A DNA stretch of 64,000 bases from Gammaproteobacteria bacterium (lineage in GTDB: Bacteria; Pseudomonadota; Gammaproteobacteria; Pseudomonadales; Pseudohongiellaceae): contig SHZK01000004.1 of assembly GCA_009692305.1 (NCBI GenBank), forward strand, positions 62,001 through 126,000, written 5' to 3'. The notes under the pieces were generated by a model that worked only from the letters and a program-made list of their open reading frames with translations, was not told the origin of the DNA and made no database searches. Below are positions 10,225-20,272 of this stretch, one piece after another (the stretch's first letter is position 1; each line of letters opens with the position of its first letter). The position numbers were made by a program, and so were the translations under genes.

Positions 10225-12093
10225 CTACTGATAGCCTCGCGCCTGGAGCTTGAACAAGGTTGCATACTGACCGTTGGCAGCGAGTAGTTCCGTATGGCTG
10301 CCTTGTTCGTGAATCTCGCCTTTTTCCAGCACGATAATGTGATCTGCCATGCGCACCGTAGAGAAGCGGTGTGAAATGATTATCGAAATCCTGTTCGTGG
10401 TGATTTCCTTGAAATGCGCGAATATTTCCGCTTCTGCCCGCGCATCGATCGCCGCTGTAGGTTCGTCGAGGATCAGTACGTCGGCTTTGGTGCGCATAAA
10501 AGCTCGCGACAAGGCGATCTTCTGCCACTGGCCACCGGAAAGTTCCTTGCCGTCCTTGAACCAGGTGCCCAACTGCGTGTTGTAACCATCAGGCAGCTCA
10601 CTGATAAAGGTGTCAGCCATGCCTTTGCTGGCAGCTTCTGCGATGCGCTTTTCTTCAGACAGGTCTGCCACATCGCCAATGCCGATGTTCTCACCCACGA
10701 TTAGCTGGTAGCGGGCGAAATCCTGGAAGATAACCCCGATCTTCTGCCGCAAGCTGTGGATATCCCACTCTCCCAGTTCCAGTCCGTCCAGAAATATTTT
10801 GCCCTCGGTAGGTGCATACAATCGAGTCAGCAATTTGATCAATGTAGTTTTGCCGCCGCCGTTTTCACCGACGATGGCAAGACTCTCACCAGGCTTGATA
10901 TGCAGGGTCACGTTCTTTAATGCGGCTGTGTTACTGCCGGGATAGTAAAAACTGACATTTTCGAAACGAATTCCATTGCGGGGATCTGGACCTGCCAATT
11001 TGACACCGGTTTGTTCCGGCACCTTGTGCTCGAGATACTCGATCAAGTTGGACAGGTACAAATTGTCTTCATACATGCCATTGACCGAAGTGAGGCTGCT
11101 CATCACCGCATTCTGACCGATACGGAACTGGGCAATGTACATGGTCATTTGTCCTATCGTGATCGCGCCGGCAATTGCTGCAAAGCCGACCCAACCATAG
11201 GCAAAGTAGAATGCAGCACTGGCGAGCAAACCAAGCACGTATCCCCAAAATCCACGACGCAGTACCAGGTCTCTGTCTTCCTTATAGATATTGGCAAATA
11301 TATCGATGTAGCGCTGCAGAAAGAGTTTGCCCAGCTGCAACAGCTTGACCTCTTTTACGCCATCTTCCCGCGTGAGCACCATTTCGAGATATATCTGCAT
11401 GCGACGTTCAGCCGACCGGCGGCGCTGAATACGAAATGCTTCACCAGAGAACTTTGCCTCCGCCAAAAATGCCGGCACACCCGCCAAACCAAGCAATAAC
11501 ACGGCGAAGGCTGAGAACTGGAATAGCCATATTCCAATTGTGACAAGAGTGATAATGTCCCGCAGCAAGTCGAACGTCTTGATTACCAGGCTTAACGGTC
11601 TGCTTGATGCCTCTCGTCGCGCCCTCACCAACTTGTCGTAATACTCTGCGTCTTCAAAATGCGCCAGTTCCAGAGTAAGGGCTTTTTCAAGAATCATGAC
11701 ATTGATCTTGTTGCCAAGTAGCACCCGCAATATGGACTGACATACCGAGTTCAGTCGTTGTGCTCCGGTCATAACCACAACCAATCCAGCCTCTACCAGC
11801 ACGAAATAAAGCACATCGCTGCACGCAGCTTCAGCGACGGCTCCGGTTGACTCGAATGCAGTCACAACTGCATCCACGAATAAACCACCGATGGAGGCGA
11901 TTGCTGCTGGTAATACGCCAGTGAGCAAGGTCGCGAGCGCCATGGTGATGGTCAGTCCCGCACTGGTGCTCCAGACGATATCGAGAGCTACGCCGCTATA
12001 TTGAAATACCGCTGCGAATTTCTTGACCGAATTGCCTGATGATGGAGAGTCCAATCTTTTCCTGTATTTATTCTGGGGTGGATGGCGCGACAA
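10225..12093 (-). CDS. ABC exporter, fused membrane and ATPase domains
   Basis: A 622-aa half-transporter of the MsbA/multidrug-resistance type. Membrane helices occupy about residues 30-340. The ATPase domain has Walker A VGENGGGKTT, Q-loop FQDF, signature LSGGQWQ, Walker B VLILDEPTAAIDA and switch His in ISHRFST. The usual A in GxNGAGKT is G here, which still fits the P-loop pattern. There is no N-terminal C39 peptidase domain, so it is not a classical bacteriocin-maturing exporter. The start is uncertain: the ORF opens with TTG at 12093 and no ATG occurs for about 50 codons. It ends in TAG with an in-frame TGA three codons later. Substrate unknown. Confidence 0.88.
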   Translation of the reverse strand: MSRHPPQNKYRKRLDSPSSGNSVKKFAAVFQYSGVALDIVWSTSAGLTITMALATLLTGVLPAAIASIGGLFVDAVVTAFESTGAVAEAACSDVLYFVLVEAGLVVVMTGAQRLNSVCQSILRVLLGNKINVMILEKALTLELAHFEDAEYYDKLVRARREASSRPLSLVIKTFDLLRDIITLVTIGIWLFQFSAFAVLLLGLAGVPAFLAEAKFSGEAFRIQRRRSAERRMQIYLEMVLTREDGVKEVKLLQLGKLFLQRYIDIFANIYKEDRDLVLRRGFWGYVLGLLASAAFYFAYGWVGFAAIAGAITIGQMTMYIAQFRIGQNAVMSSLTSVNGMYEDNLYLSNLIEYLEHKVPEQTGVKLAGPDPRNGIRFENVSFYYPGSNTAALKNVTLHIKPGESLAIVGENGGGKTTLIKLLTRLYAPTEGKIFLDGLELGEWDIHSLRQKIGVIFQDFARYQLIVGENIGIGDVADLSEEKRIAEAASKGMADTFISELPDGYNTQLGTWFKDGKELSGGQWQKIALSRAFMRTKADVLILDEPTAAIDARAEAEIFAHFKEITTNRISIIISHRFSTVRMADHIIVLEKGEIHEQGSHTELLAANGQYATLFKLQARGYQ

Positions 12094-12136
12094 ACACTGT
12101 ATGACGTGAGGTATGCCTGCGCGGATTCTAGCACGA

Positions 12137-12175
12137 AAAAAAAGGGACCCTGACTCGCGTCAAGGTCCCTTTTCT
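12137..12175 (-). terminator. Rho-independent terminator of the exported methyltransferase gene
   Basis: On the minus strand AAAAGGGACC, a 14-nt loop and GGTCCCTTTT are followed by an uninterrupted T-run. It lies just after the methyltransferase stop codon (12204) and before the ABC exporter, so the two minus-strand genes are separate transcripts. Confidence 0.88.
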
Positions 12176-12203
12176 GATTATTACTTTTAGCGATTGAAAC
12201 TTT

Positions 12204-12950
12204 TTACGGTTTTACGAATTTCAATACGATGCGATCAGTGTCCCGGCCCAGTGCTGGGTCGAATGGGGCTGCTGTGTGATCATCATCATCGTTGCGCAGT
12301 ACTTCACTGGAGCCTTCCAGAACAAAGCCTGCAGCTGTTACCGCAGCAACTGCGTCATCATAGGCAATGCGGTGCAGAGTCGCATTATCCGCACCCTTGG
12401 TGCCTTCGTGGTCTTCGACGCCCAAAATACCGCCAGATTTCAGCGCGGCAAACACCTGGCCCAGTATGCCCTGTGCTACAGCCGGGTCGGAATTGTGGAA
12501 ATCGTGGAGATTCATGGCAGTGATGGCGAAATCTATGGAAGCGGCTGGCAAGGTTCCCATGTCATCCAATTCTTGCACATTGCCAAGGCGTGTGGCGCGA
12601 TCAGCACGTGCAGCTTCGCGAGCAACACGGGCATCGCGAGCAGCAGCATCTTCCCCGGGACGAGCTCCAGCACGGTTCTGCATGTAAACCTTGCCGCTTG
12701 GTCCGGTAGCATAGGACAGCACTTCGGTGTACCAACCAGCAGAGGCATTGATATCCAGTACCGTCATACCAGCTTCAAGCCCGAAGAAACTCAATACCTG
12801 AGGTCCTTTGCGGCTGGCATCACGAGCCTTATCTTCAGCCGGACGATCAGGATTGGCCATGGCGCTTTCAAGGGCAGCAATGTCCAGCGCAGCTGAAGCT
12901 GAACCAGCTGCCAGCAAGCAAATTGCGAACAAACTTATCATGGATTTCAT
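12204..12950 (-). CDS. Exported class I SAM-dependent methyltransferase-like protein
   Basis: A 248-aa protein with a Sec signal peptide (MKSMISLFAICLLAAGSASA) and then a Rossmann-like methyltransferase fold: motif I is VLDINASAGWYTEVLS, with the acidic DFAITAMNLHDFHN and GGILGVEDHEG further on. It belongs to the group of predicted periplasmic methyltransferases (COG4798). SAM is not known to be present in the periplasm, so the true activity is uncertain. It is monocistronic, ending at a strong terminator. Confidence 0.85.
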   Translation of the reverse strand: MKSMISLFAICLLAAGSASAALDIAALESAMANPDRPAEDKARDASRKGPQVLSFFGLEAGMTVLDINASAGWYTEVLSYATGPSGKVYMQNRAGARPGEDAAARDARVAREAARADRATRLGNVQELDDMGTLPAASIDFAITAMNLHDFHNSDPAVAQGILGQVFAALKSGGILGVEDHEGTKGADNATLHRIAYDDAVAAVTAAGFVLEGSSEVLRNDDDDHTAAPFDPALGRDTDRIVLKFVKP

Positions 12951-13132
12951 AGTAGTAACCTTTGTATGGGAGGGAATGAACTGAAATGAAATTGGGTTGC
13001 GTTGCCACTAATTCCTGAGAATCGCGGCACAGCAGCATAAACCAAGCTAGTACGGGAATACAACGAGAATACGCCGAAATCTGGGCCGATTACGGGCAGT
13101 TGCGCGGCTGGATAAGAGCCCAAACTACGGCA

Positions 13133-13321
13133 TTAATGCAGTCGGCGCGCCGCTTTCAATTCGTCTTCAAAAAAGGCTTTGACTTGCAGGAGTTGGCTGA
13201 AATCGCCTTCGCTTTCCATAAGTGGCAAGTGCAGCTCAATATCACTGAGAATATTCGTGATACTGCCTGTATCCAGGGCACTGAGGTCCAGATCGAATGG
13301 AAATTTCGATTCCTTAGACAT
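13133..13321 (-). CDS. Small acidic hypothetical protein (62 aa)
   Basis: MSKESKFPFDLDLSALD begins a 62-aa acidic, leucine-rich peptide predicted to be helical (for example DFSQLLQVKAFFEDELKAARR). CCAGGAG lies 11 nt before the ATG, better than for the overlapping ORF in another frame (13156-13344). It stands alone on the minus strand facing the exported methyltransferase, with an AT-rich upstream stretch (13390-13510) shared with the start of the RND operon. No family recognised; it could be a small regulator, a peptide precursor without a GG motif, or spurious. Confidence 0.45.
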   Translation of the reverse strand: MSKESKFPFDLDLSALDTGSITNILSDIELHLPLMESEGDFSQLLQVKAFFEDELKAARRLH

Positions 13322-13619
13322 GAGAAATACAACTCCTGGCTCATTAATACACCCCGAACTGAAGGGCAGAAACTTGCACAGAATGGGTATCGACTGACAT
13401 TAAGAAATCTTCATAAGAAATTCTATTATATGAAGTTTTTAACTTTAAACAGGGGCTCTATTTATATATACGATGTTAACTTTACGCGGTATACATCACG
13501 TATTACACTAGCCCCCGAAGTTGGGGAATCCTGCAGCACCGGGCCCACGGTGTAGACCAATAACAATAGCAAATAAAAGACTCAGTACAGGGATGTCGCG
13601 CTCAGTCAGGAGTTTCAGG

Positions 13620-15981
13620 ATGAATGCTCTCATACGTGCCTGGGCGAATTTCGTCATAACGCAGCGCGCCGGGGTCCTGCTTACGGTCGCCATCTTACTG
13701 TTGATCGCTCTGCTCATCGGCCCAACCATTCCATTTGATAACAGTACCGAACGCTACTTTGTCGCCGGTGATCCGACCATAGCGGATTATGATCGCCTAC
13801 TGGAACTGTTCGGCGATAACGAATATCTGGTCATCGGCTTTGAAGCGAGCGCTAGCGCTGAGGATATTTTTGCCGAAGATACGCTGCATGACCTGGTCAA
13901 AGTTTCCGAATTTCTGGAATTCCACCCGTACATCACCCAGCTTCGCTCGCTCAGCAATTATCAATACATACATGCTGACGGCGACACTCTCAGCACTGAC
14001 TACCTGATTGAAGATGCGACCACGCTGGCCAATGACCCGGCGGCTATTGCCAGGGTCAAAGCCATCCTAAGCGATGAAGATCTCGCGATGGGCGTGCTCG
14101 TTACTGACGACTTTCGCCACACTCGCATAGCCGCGCGCGTTGAATATCACGATGGAGCGTCACCTCACAAGATTGAGTTAGTGCAAGATCTGTATCGGTT
14201 CGTTGAAGAGGAATCGATTTCTTCAGATGATTATATTTTGCACCTGTCCGGCTACCCACTAGTTAACGAGCGTTATGAAACTGTATCCGCCGAAGACCTG
14301 GATATTCTCATACCCATCATGGTGTTATTAATGATGGTGATGCTGTTCCTGAGTTTTTGCTCATTGCCTGGCACCTTGTTGCCCTAGGTTGTGATCCTCA
14401 GTGGCGTCCTGTTCGTCACTGAAATTCAGAGCTATTTGCAACTACCCCATTCCACTGTCGACTCGGCACTATTGCCAAGCCTGATTATCATCGGCATCGG
14501 CAGTGCCGTTCACGTGATTGTGGAATATTTTCACCATCGCCATCTTGGTTTATCTGGACCCGAAGCGGCACATGCGTGTGTCATTCATATGGCGTCCTTC
14601 GCTGTTTACAGCACTTACAACCTCGGCCGGATTCTATGCCCTGTCAGTCACCAAGATTCTACCTGTTCGCGACTTCGCACTGCTCGGCGCGATTGGCCCG
14701 ATGGCGCTATTCTTTTTTTCGTTGACAGTGTTGCCTGCATTACTGAGCTACGTGAAGCAATTGCCACAAGGTACGCAGGATATTCTGGATGAAGGATACA
14801 TCTCCAGACTCACCCGGCGTGTGCCCTCTTTCACTCTCAAGCACCGTAATTCGATCCTGACCTGCAGCGCGCTGTTGCTGCTATTTTCTGTTTTCTATAT
14901 TCCCAACATCAAGATCGACACGAACTATGTAACCCTGTTCAAGGCAAGCAGTCCCACCAGACAAGATATTCACTATTTTGATGCTGTCTTCAGAGGCACC
15001 ATGACGCTGGATATAATTCTTGATTCGAGCCGGATTGACGGAGTAAAAGATTCGGCGTTCCCACGCGAACTGGAGGCCATAGAACAATAGTTGGAATTAC
15101 GTGAACCGCTCGGCCAGATCAATTCACTGGCAGACTTTCTGAAGGATATTTCGCAAGCTCTCAATGCTAATGATCCGGACTTTTACCAGTTACCGGATAC
15201 AGCGGAGTTGGCTGCGCAGTTTCTGTTGCTGTATGACAGTGCTGGCCCGAATGAAGATTTGTCTGACATCAAGGATTTCGAGGATCGGTATGCGCGCCTG
15301 AATGTACCTCTTGCGAACATGGTAGCGTCGGCAACGAAAATTAAACTGGACGCGATTACTGCCTACATGAATGACAATCACGGCAGCCTGAATCCCTTGC
15401 TGACTAGCACCATGGTCTTATTTACCGTGCAGGACATTTATACGTCGCAAGGCATGTTTGCATCATTACTGGTGTCATTGGGTGTAATCAGCGGTTTCTT
15501 CATCTTGCTACTCAGATCTTTCAAGTACGGCATTCTGTGTATGATTCCCAGCGTGTTGCCGATAATATTGACAGCCAGTATTGCCAGCATGCTTGGCATT
15601 TATCTGGATTTGAGCATATTAATTTTCGGTGCCATGACAATGGGTATCGCGGTAGATGACTCAATTCATGTGATAACCCGCTATCTCGCGTCCCGTGAAG
15701 CCGGGGCAACGACACAGCAAGCCATTGCTCGAGCGATGCGCGAATCGGGTCGCGGTGTGGTATTCAGCTCGTTGGTCCTGGTATTGGGTTTCGGCGTTTT
15801 ATGCTTTGGATCGTTCACCACAATCATATATGTTGGAATGTTCGGGTCCATAATCATGGCGCTGGCTCTGCTGGGAGACCTCCTGTTCCTGCCTGCCCTG
15901 CTCTATCTGGTCGATGGCAATGGCAAAGAGTCTGATCCGGCGACCACCGACCAGATCACAACCAATACCACTTCCAGTTGA
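13620..15981 (+). pseudogene. MMPL/RND-family transporter, broken by two TAG codons and a frameshift
   Basis: A single RND exporter of about 787 aa is spread over four ORF pieces. Start ATG 13620 follows TCAGGAGTTTCAGG. Lesions: TAG at 14385-14387 between GTLLP and VVILSGVLFV; a +1 shift near 14590, where HACVIHMAS changes frame to RPSLFTALTTSAGF; and TAG at 15088-15090 between ELEAIEQ and LELREPLGQINSLADFL. Remaining parts are typical of the family: two periplasmic loops, helices such as ILIPIMVLLMMVMLFLSF, and the C-terminal MGIAVDDSIHVITRYL. The length over the whole region is one base more than a multiple of three, which agrees with one insertion. With the LolA-like and barrel genes it would have formed an envelope lipid/hydrophobe export system. 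Probably inactive unless the sequence has errors. Confidence 0.88.
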
Positions 15982-16011
15982 TCTAGACTGCTTATCAGGA
16001 AAATATTTTGT

Positions 16012-16830
16012 ATGCGCTATGCTTGTTCAATTGCTGTCTCGATGCTTGCCATTTTCAGCATACCCACTCAGTTGTACGCTGCCGAATTCACTGCTGCTGA
16101 GATTATGCAGCGTGTAGATGATCGAGAAGATGGCAGCTCTATGGTTGCCGAATATACGATGGTGCTCATTGATCGGCGCGACCGGCAACGTGTACGCGAT
16201 CTGAAATTGTATTCAAAGGACTACGGCGCGGATACGCGAGTACTATCGCCGTTCGAGTCACCGGCTGATATTCGTGACACCGCTTATCTGAACATGGATT
16301 GGGACGATCCGGCGCGTGATGATGATTCCTGGCTGTATCTGCCGGCACTGCAACGGGTAAAGCGCCTCGCCAGCAGCGATACATCCGATTCATTTCTTGG
16401 CAGAGACTTTACCTATGCTGATATCAACGGCTTTGATTTGGCTTGGTATAACTACGAATTGGTGAACTCCTCTGAATTGATCGATGGACATGACACCTGC
16501 GTAATTGAGGCAATTCCCAAACCTGAATTTAAAACACTCGCGGAGAACGCAACCAGTTACTCCAAATTGCAGAGTTGGATACGGAAAGATAATTTCCTGC
16601 AGCTGCGTGGGCAGGCGTGGGAATTGCGCGGAAATCGCATCAAGTATTTTACCGCTTCAGAAATTGAGCTGATTGATGATATATGGACAGTGGGCAAGTT
16701 GCAGGCTGTCACCACCCGCAACGGAAGCCAGGAACACGCCAGCGTATTACAGGTCAAATCCATCCAGTACAACACTGAGTTGGGTGATGAAATATTTACT
16801 ACTGAATACATGGAAAGAGGTCTGGACTAA
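16012..16830 (+). CDS. Outer membrane lipoprotein-sorting (LolA-like) protein
   Basis: A 272-aa protein with signal peptide (cleavage after QLYAA, about residue 24) and the half-barrel LolA/LppX-like fold of COG2834 proteins: EIMQRVDDREDGSSMVAEY at the start, SWLYLPALQRVKRLAS and SFLGRDFTYADI in the centre. Proteins of this family are encoded beside MMPL/RND transporters and are thought to carry lipids or hydrophobic molecules across the periplasm. It lies 30 nt after the broken RND gene and 35 nt before the barrel gene. Itself intact. Confidence 0.87.
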   Translation: MRYACSIAVSMLAIFSIPTQLYAAEFTAAEIMQRVDDREDGSSMVAEYTMVLIDRRDRQRVRDLKLYSKDYGADTRVLSPFESPADIRDTAYLNMDWDDPARDDDSWLYLPALQRVKRLASSDTSDSFLGRDFTYADINGFDLAWYNYELVNSSELIDGHDTCVIEAIPKPEFKTLAENATSYSKLQSWIRKDNFLQLRGQAWELRGNRIKYFTASEIELIDDIWTVGKLQAVTTRNGSQEHASVLQVKSIQYNTELGDEIFTTEYMERGLD

Positions 16831-16865
16831 GTCCTATCGCAGCGCGATTGAAGGAGTATCTTGGA

Positions 16866-18260
16866 ATGCGATTCGGCAGAGGGCACAAAGGGCATCGGAC
16901 ATTGATGCGCGGCTGTGCCGCATTCTGCTTGTCGACCATTGCCAGTGGAGGACTCGCGCAGGACAATTTCTTTAATTCAGTGAATGTGCAAATTCCCCGC
17001 ACCTCTGCGGCGTCATCGGCCTATTCATTGTTCGGTTGGTTAAATCAGAAAATCGGCTATGGATTGGAAGCACCAGGTGTCCCTTTCAGTCGTCAGGACA
17101 GCGAACTGACCAAGGTTGAAACCAGTCTGTTTATGCAATTCGATACCGCGGTAAACGACTCGCTGCAGTTGCGATTCAGCGGCAAGGCTTATCGCGATAC
17201 TATTTATTCACTCAACGACAATCCGCAATTTTCCACAGATGAACCTAACAAGTTTCGCAGTCGATTCGAGGTAAAGGATTTCTTTCTTGAGCGTCAGTAT
17301 GACAATGGCGTCTATCTCAAAGTGGGAAACCAGTTGTTTGCATGGGGACTCTCAGAATATTCCCGAGTGACTGACCTGATCAACACTGAGGACCAGTTTA
17401 CATTTGGCCAACAGGATCTGGAGGATATTCGCCTGCAGGTTCCAGCGACTCTTTTAAGTTTTCAGCTTGGCGACTGGACGCTGAACAGTGTGCTTACCTA
17501 TGAGGCCGGCAGGAATGATACCGCTCCGTTGCGGGATGAATTCGACCAGTTTTTGCGTCTGCGCGACAGCGGCCTCAATCTGGAGCGCGAGCAGCCTGAT
17601 AACCAGTATGAAGGCTTCTTGCGTGCTTCCACAAACTGGGCCAGAGGCGACTTGCAGTTGATCGCTGGTGAATTCAATGACAACAACCTGAGCGTCGAGC
17701 GAATCGAAACCATCGGCTCTATCCAGCCCCGTCTCATTTATTCCCAGAACCGAATGCGCATGCCGGGGATCGCCGGTAATTGGGTGAATGGTGCCTGGCT
17801 TATGTTCGTCGAACTGGGCATGCATCAGGACAAGGCAGTACGCCCCACTGCCGAGACCTTTTTCGGACAGAGCCAGGGTTGGGCTCAAAAGGATCAGGTG
17901 CTCAGTGCATTCGGTCTCGAATACAACGGGTTCCGCAATCTGCTGCTGACAATTGAACTGGATAATACCCATAGCAGAGACCATGATGAATTTATGGCAG
18001 ACCAGCGGGACCAGACCAGTTTCGGCACCCGCGTATACTGGACTGCATTAAATGAGCGTCTGGAACTGATTGCGGTGTGGAACAATTTGATAGATGCCGA
18101 TATAGAAATAGGTCGGTTGTCCGTAAACTACAACTGGTCTGATCAAATCGCCCTTGGCTTGCTGTGGATGAACTACAGCAGCTAGCGTGAAAGTCTGTTT
18201 TACGACTATCGCAACAACGACATGCTGCAGTTGCAGCTGCAATTTAACTTTCAAATCTGA
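16866..18260 (+). pseudogene. Outer membrane beta-barrel protein with an in-frame TAG 24 codons before its natural end
   Basis: The ORF stops at TAG 18183-18185 after LGLLWMNYSS, but the frame continues with RESLFYDYRNND and LQLQLQFNFQI to TGA at 18258-18260. This is the alternating, aromatic-ended last strand that the Bam machinery needs for outer-membrane insertion, so the TAG would block assembly. The start at ATG 16866 (MRFGRGHKG) has GGAG upstream; a signal peptide ends near GGLAQ. Many alternating strands (LQLRFSGKAYRD, VYLKVGNQLFAWGL) resemble the DUF1302-type porins found beside MMPL transporters. It is the third gene of the decayed operon and the TetR gene follows 28 nt later. Confidence 0.8.
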
Positions 18261-18288
18261 GGATACCCTGCATTGGAGGTATCAAACT

Positions 18289-18975
18289 ATGCTGCCAGAC
18301 CACACCAATCCTGAACAACCGTATCACCATGGCAACGTCAAGGAGGCATTGGTGGACACCGCCATGAAGCTGATTGAGAAGCATGACGTTGGCACGCTAT
18401 CTTTGCGCAAACTGTCCAAGGAGGTCGGCATTACACCGTCGGCTGTGTACAACCACTTCGCCGACAAGAATGCGCTGCTATTAGCGATCAAGACTCGCAT
18501 CTATGCTGAAATGAACGAGTATTTCGAGTCCTGTCGTTCTACTACCACTGATCCTGAGCAGGCCTTACTGGAAATTTGCACGGCGTATTACCATTATTCC
18601 AATGAATACTCCTCGCAGTTTCAATTCCTCTTTAGTTCCACGCTGCCATTGGAATGGCTAACACCAGAAACGGTGGCGATTTCCTGTCGCAGTCTTTTAC
18701 GAGTACGCAAACTTGTGTGGCAAATTTATGAGAAGCACCAGATTGCCTGTTCTGAGAGCGATGTCGTGAATGTTGCCTTGCTAGTGTGGTCGCAATTACA
18801 TGGAATTGTGACACTCCGAAATTCCGGTTCTATCAAAGCGGCGGTAGCTCACATGGGGTGGCCGTCAAGTTGCGGCTTGACCAATGACGCGGCAGTAGAA
18901 CAACTAATCAAGAATCATGTAGAGCTGATGGTGAACGGTATCGTCAACAGTAAACACAGCGGCAGTCATCATTAG
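18289..18975 (+). CDS. TetR-family transcriptional regulator
   Basis: A 228-aa regulator. Start ATG 18289 (MLPDHTNPEQPYHHGNVKEA) has TTGGAGGTATCAAACT upstream; the longer ORF in the track begins inside the barrel gene. The N-terminal helix-turn-helix is typical (TLSLRKLSKEVGITPSAVYNHF, ADKNALLLAI), followed by a helical ligand domain. It lies at the end of the RND operon and probably controlled it. The stop is TAG with a second TAG two codons later. Confidence 0.92.
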   Translation: MLPDHTNPEQPYHHGNVKEALVDTAMKLIEKHDVGTLSLRKLSKEVGITPSAVYNHFADKNALLLAIKTRIYAEMNEYFESCRSTTTDPEQALLEICTAYYHYSNEYSSQFQFLFSSTLPLEWLTPETVAISCRSLLRVRKLVWQIYEKHQIACSESDVVNVALLVWSQLHGIVTLRNSGSIKAAVAHMGWPSSCGLTNDAAVEQLIKNHVELMVNGIVNSKHSGSHH

Positions 18976-18983
18976 CCCTAGTT

Positions 18984-19043
18984 TATTGGTCGAATCCCTT
19001 TTAATCCCCACCCTATTGGTCTAGACCCATTTAATCTAAACCC
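18984..19043. repeat. Degenerate 30-bp tandem repeat
   Basis: Two adjacent 30-bp copies that both begin TATTGGTC and both contain TTTAAT; about 22 of 30 positions match. The second copy overlaps the 3' end of the convergent FAD hydroxylase gene. Probably a small slippage duplication. Confidence 0.5.
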
Positions 19044-20272
19044 ATCGCCCTGCGCGCCAATTGCTTCTTTACCAATGCAAGGTTATTGATATTTTTCATA
19101 CCAAAATTCCGTAGCCAGCGAACCGGTAAAGCCTCCGCAGCAAACAGTTGTTTGAAGCCTTCCATCAGCCACATCATGCCCAGATTGTGCCCCCGCCGCT
19201 GGCGCTGGTAACGTTGCAGCAAAATCGGGTCAGTCAGACTGCGGCCGGCAGCGAGACCATGTAGCAACTCGGCAGCAAGCGCCCTCACATCCAGCAAGCC
19301 CAGATTTACTCCCTGCCCAGCCAGAGGATGAATGGTATGGGCTGCGTCGCCTACGAGTACGATACCTGCATTGGCATAGCTGGTTGCGTGACGCTGAGTA
19401 AGGGGAAACGCAAAGCGGACATCACTCCACTCAATGGCGCCGAGGCGTTGTTCAATAGCGGCTCCCAGTTCCTTGCGGAATTGCTCATCGGGCAACGCCA
19501 TCAAGTGGGCCGTTTTCTCTGGCACCGAAGACCACACAATTGAACAATAGTGCCGATCCTCAGCGTCCGCTGCGGGCAGCAGAGGCAGGAAGGCCAATGG
19601 ACCGGTGGTCATGAATCGCTGCAAAGCAATGTGCTGGTGTGGCCGCTCAGTGCGCACTGTTGTTACCAGCGCCTGATGGTCGTAGTTCCATTCCTTGCAG
19701 GAAAAGTTGGCCAGTTCACGCACTCGCGAATTGCCACCATCAGCGGCAATTACCAGTTTTGCGACCAATTTACTGCCTTCACTGCTCAGCAATTGAATAT
19801 GTTGTTCGCCATCAATCTGAATTCGATCCAGCGCTGCAATGGTGAATGGAGCCAGCAGTCGCAACGAATCCTGTTGGGCGATTCTCTTATAGAGCGCGTG
19901 CAGGATTACCGAATTTTCCACGATCGCGCCTAGCGCAGGTTGACCGATTTCCGTCGCGGAGAATTGAATGGAACCGGTGCCATCGGCATCCCATACTTCC
20001 ATATTCTGATAACTGCAAGTGCGCGTGCGCGCAATGTCCTGCCATATTCCCAAATCGGAGAATAACGCCATTGATGCCGAGGTAAGCGCACTTACTCTGG
20101 GATCGAATTTTAATGGTTGCTGTTGGAACGCTAGTTGTTCCGCATTGAATGGAGTCTGGTCTACCAGAGCCAGGCGCAGTCCGGTTTGTGCTAACAGGCA
20201 GGCCATGGAGGCACCTACTATGCCACCACCTGCAATCACGATATCAAAATTGAATTCATCTGCCTTTTTCAT
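19031..20272 (-). CDS. FAD-dependent ubiquinone-biosynthesis hydroxylase (UbiI/VisC-like)
   Basis: A 413-aa flavoprotein monooxygenase. Dinucleotide fold at the N-terminus (DIVIAGGGIVGASMACLLAQTG), the internal DG motif (VIAADGGNSRVRE), and the FAD-phosphate motif LVGDAAHTIHPLAGQGVNLGL. The UbiH/UbiF/UbiI family adds hydroxyls to the ubiquinone ring. A second paralogue (UbiH-like) lies 1.1 kb away on the same strand, as in the visC-ubiH arrangement of enterics, so UbiI is the best guess, though UbiF-type cannot be excluded. Divergent from the MaoC gene. Confidence 0.85.
   Translation of the reverse strand: MKKADEFNFDIVIAGGGIVGASMACLLAQTGLRLALVDQTPFNAEQLAFQQQPLKFDPRVSALTSASMALFSDLGIWQDIARTRTCSYQNMEVWDADGTGSIQFSATEIGQPALGAIVENSVILHALYKRIAQQDSLRLLAPFTIAALDRIQIDGEQHIQLLSSEGSKLVAKLVIAADGGNSRVRELANFSCKEWNYDHQALVTTVRTERPHQHIALQRFMTTGPLAFLPLLPAADAEDRHYCSIVWSSVPEKTAHLMALPDEQFRKELGAAIEQRLGAIEWSDVRFAFPLTQRHATSYANAGIVLVGDAAHTIHPLAGQGVNLGLLDVRALAAELLHGLAAGRSLTDPILLQRYQRQRRGHNLGMMWLMEGFKQLFAAEALPVRWLRNFGMKNINNLALVKKQLARRAMGLD

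Noticed and set aside
10225-12093. ABC exporter as the exporter of the GG-leader peptides
   Set aside because: It lacks an N-terminal C39 peptidase domain and is 36 kb from the peptide gene.
13156-13344. Alternative 62-aa ORF overlapping the small acidic protein
   Set aside because: Basic, Cys-rich composition typical of a frame shadow; the SD fits the other frame better.
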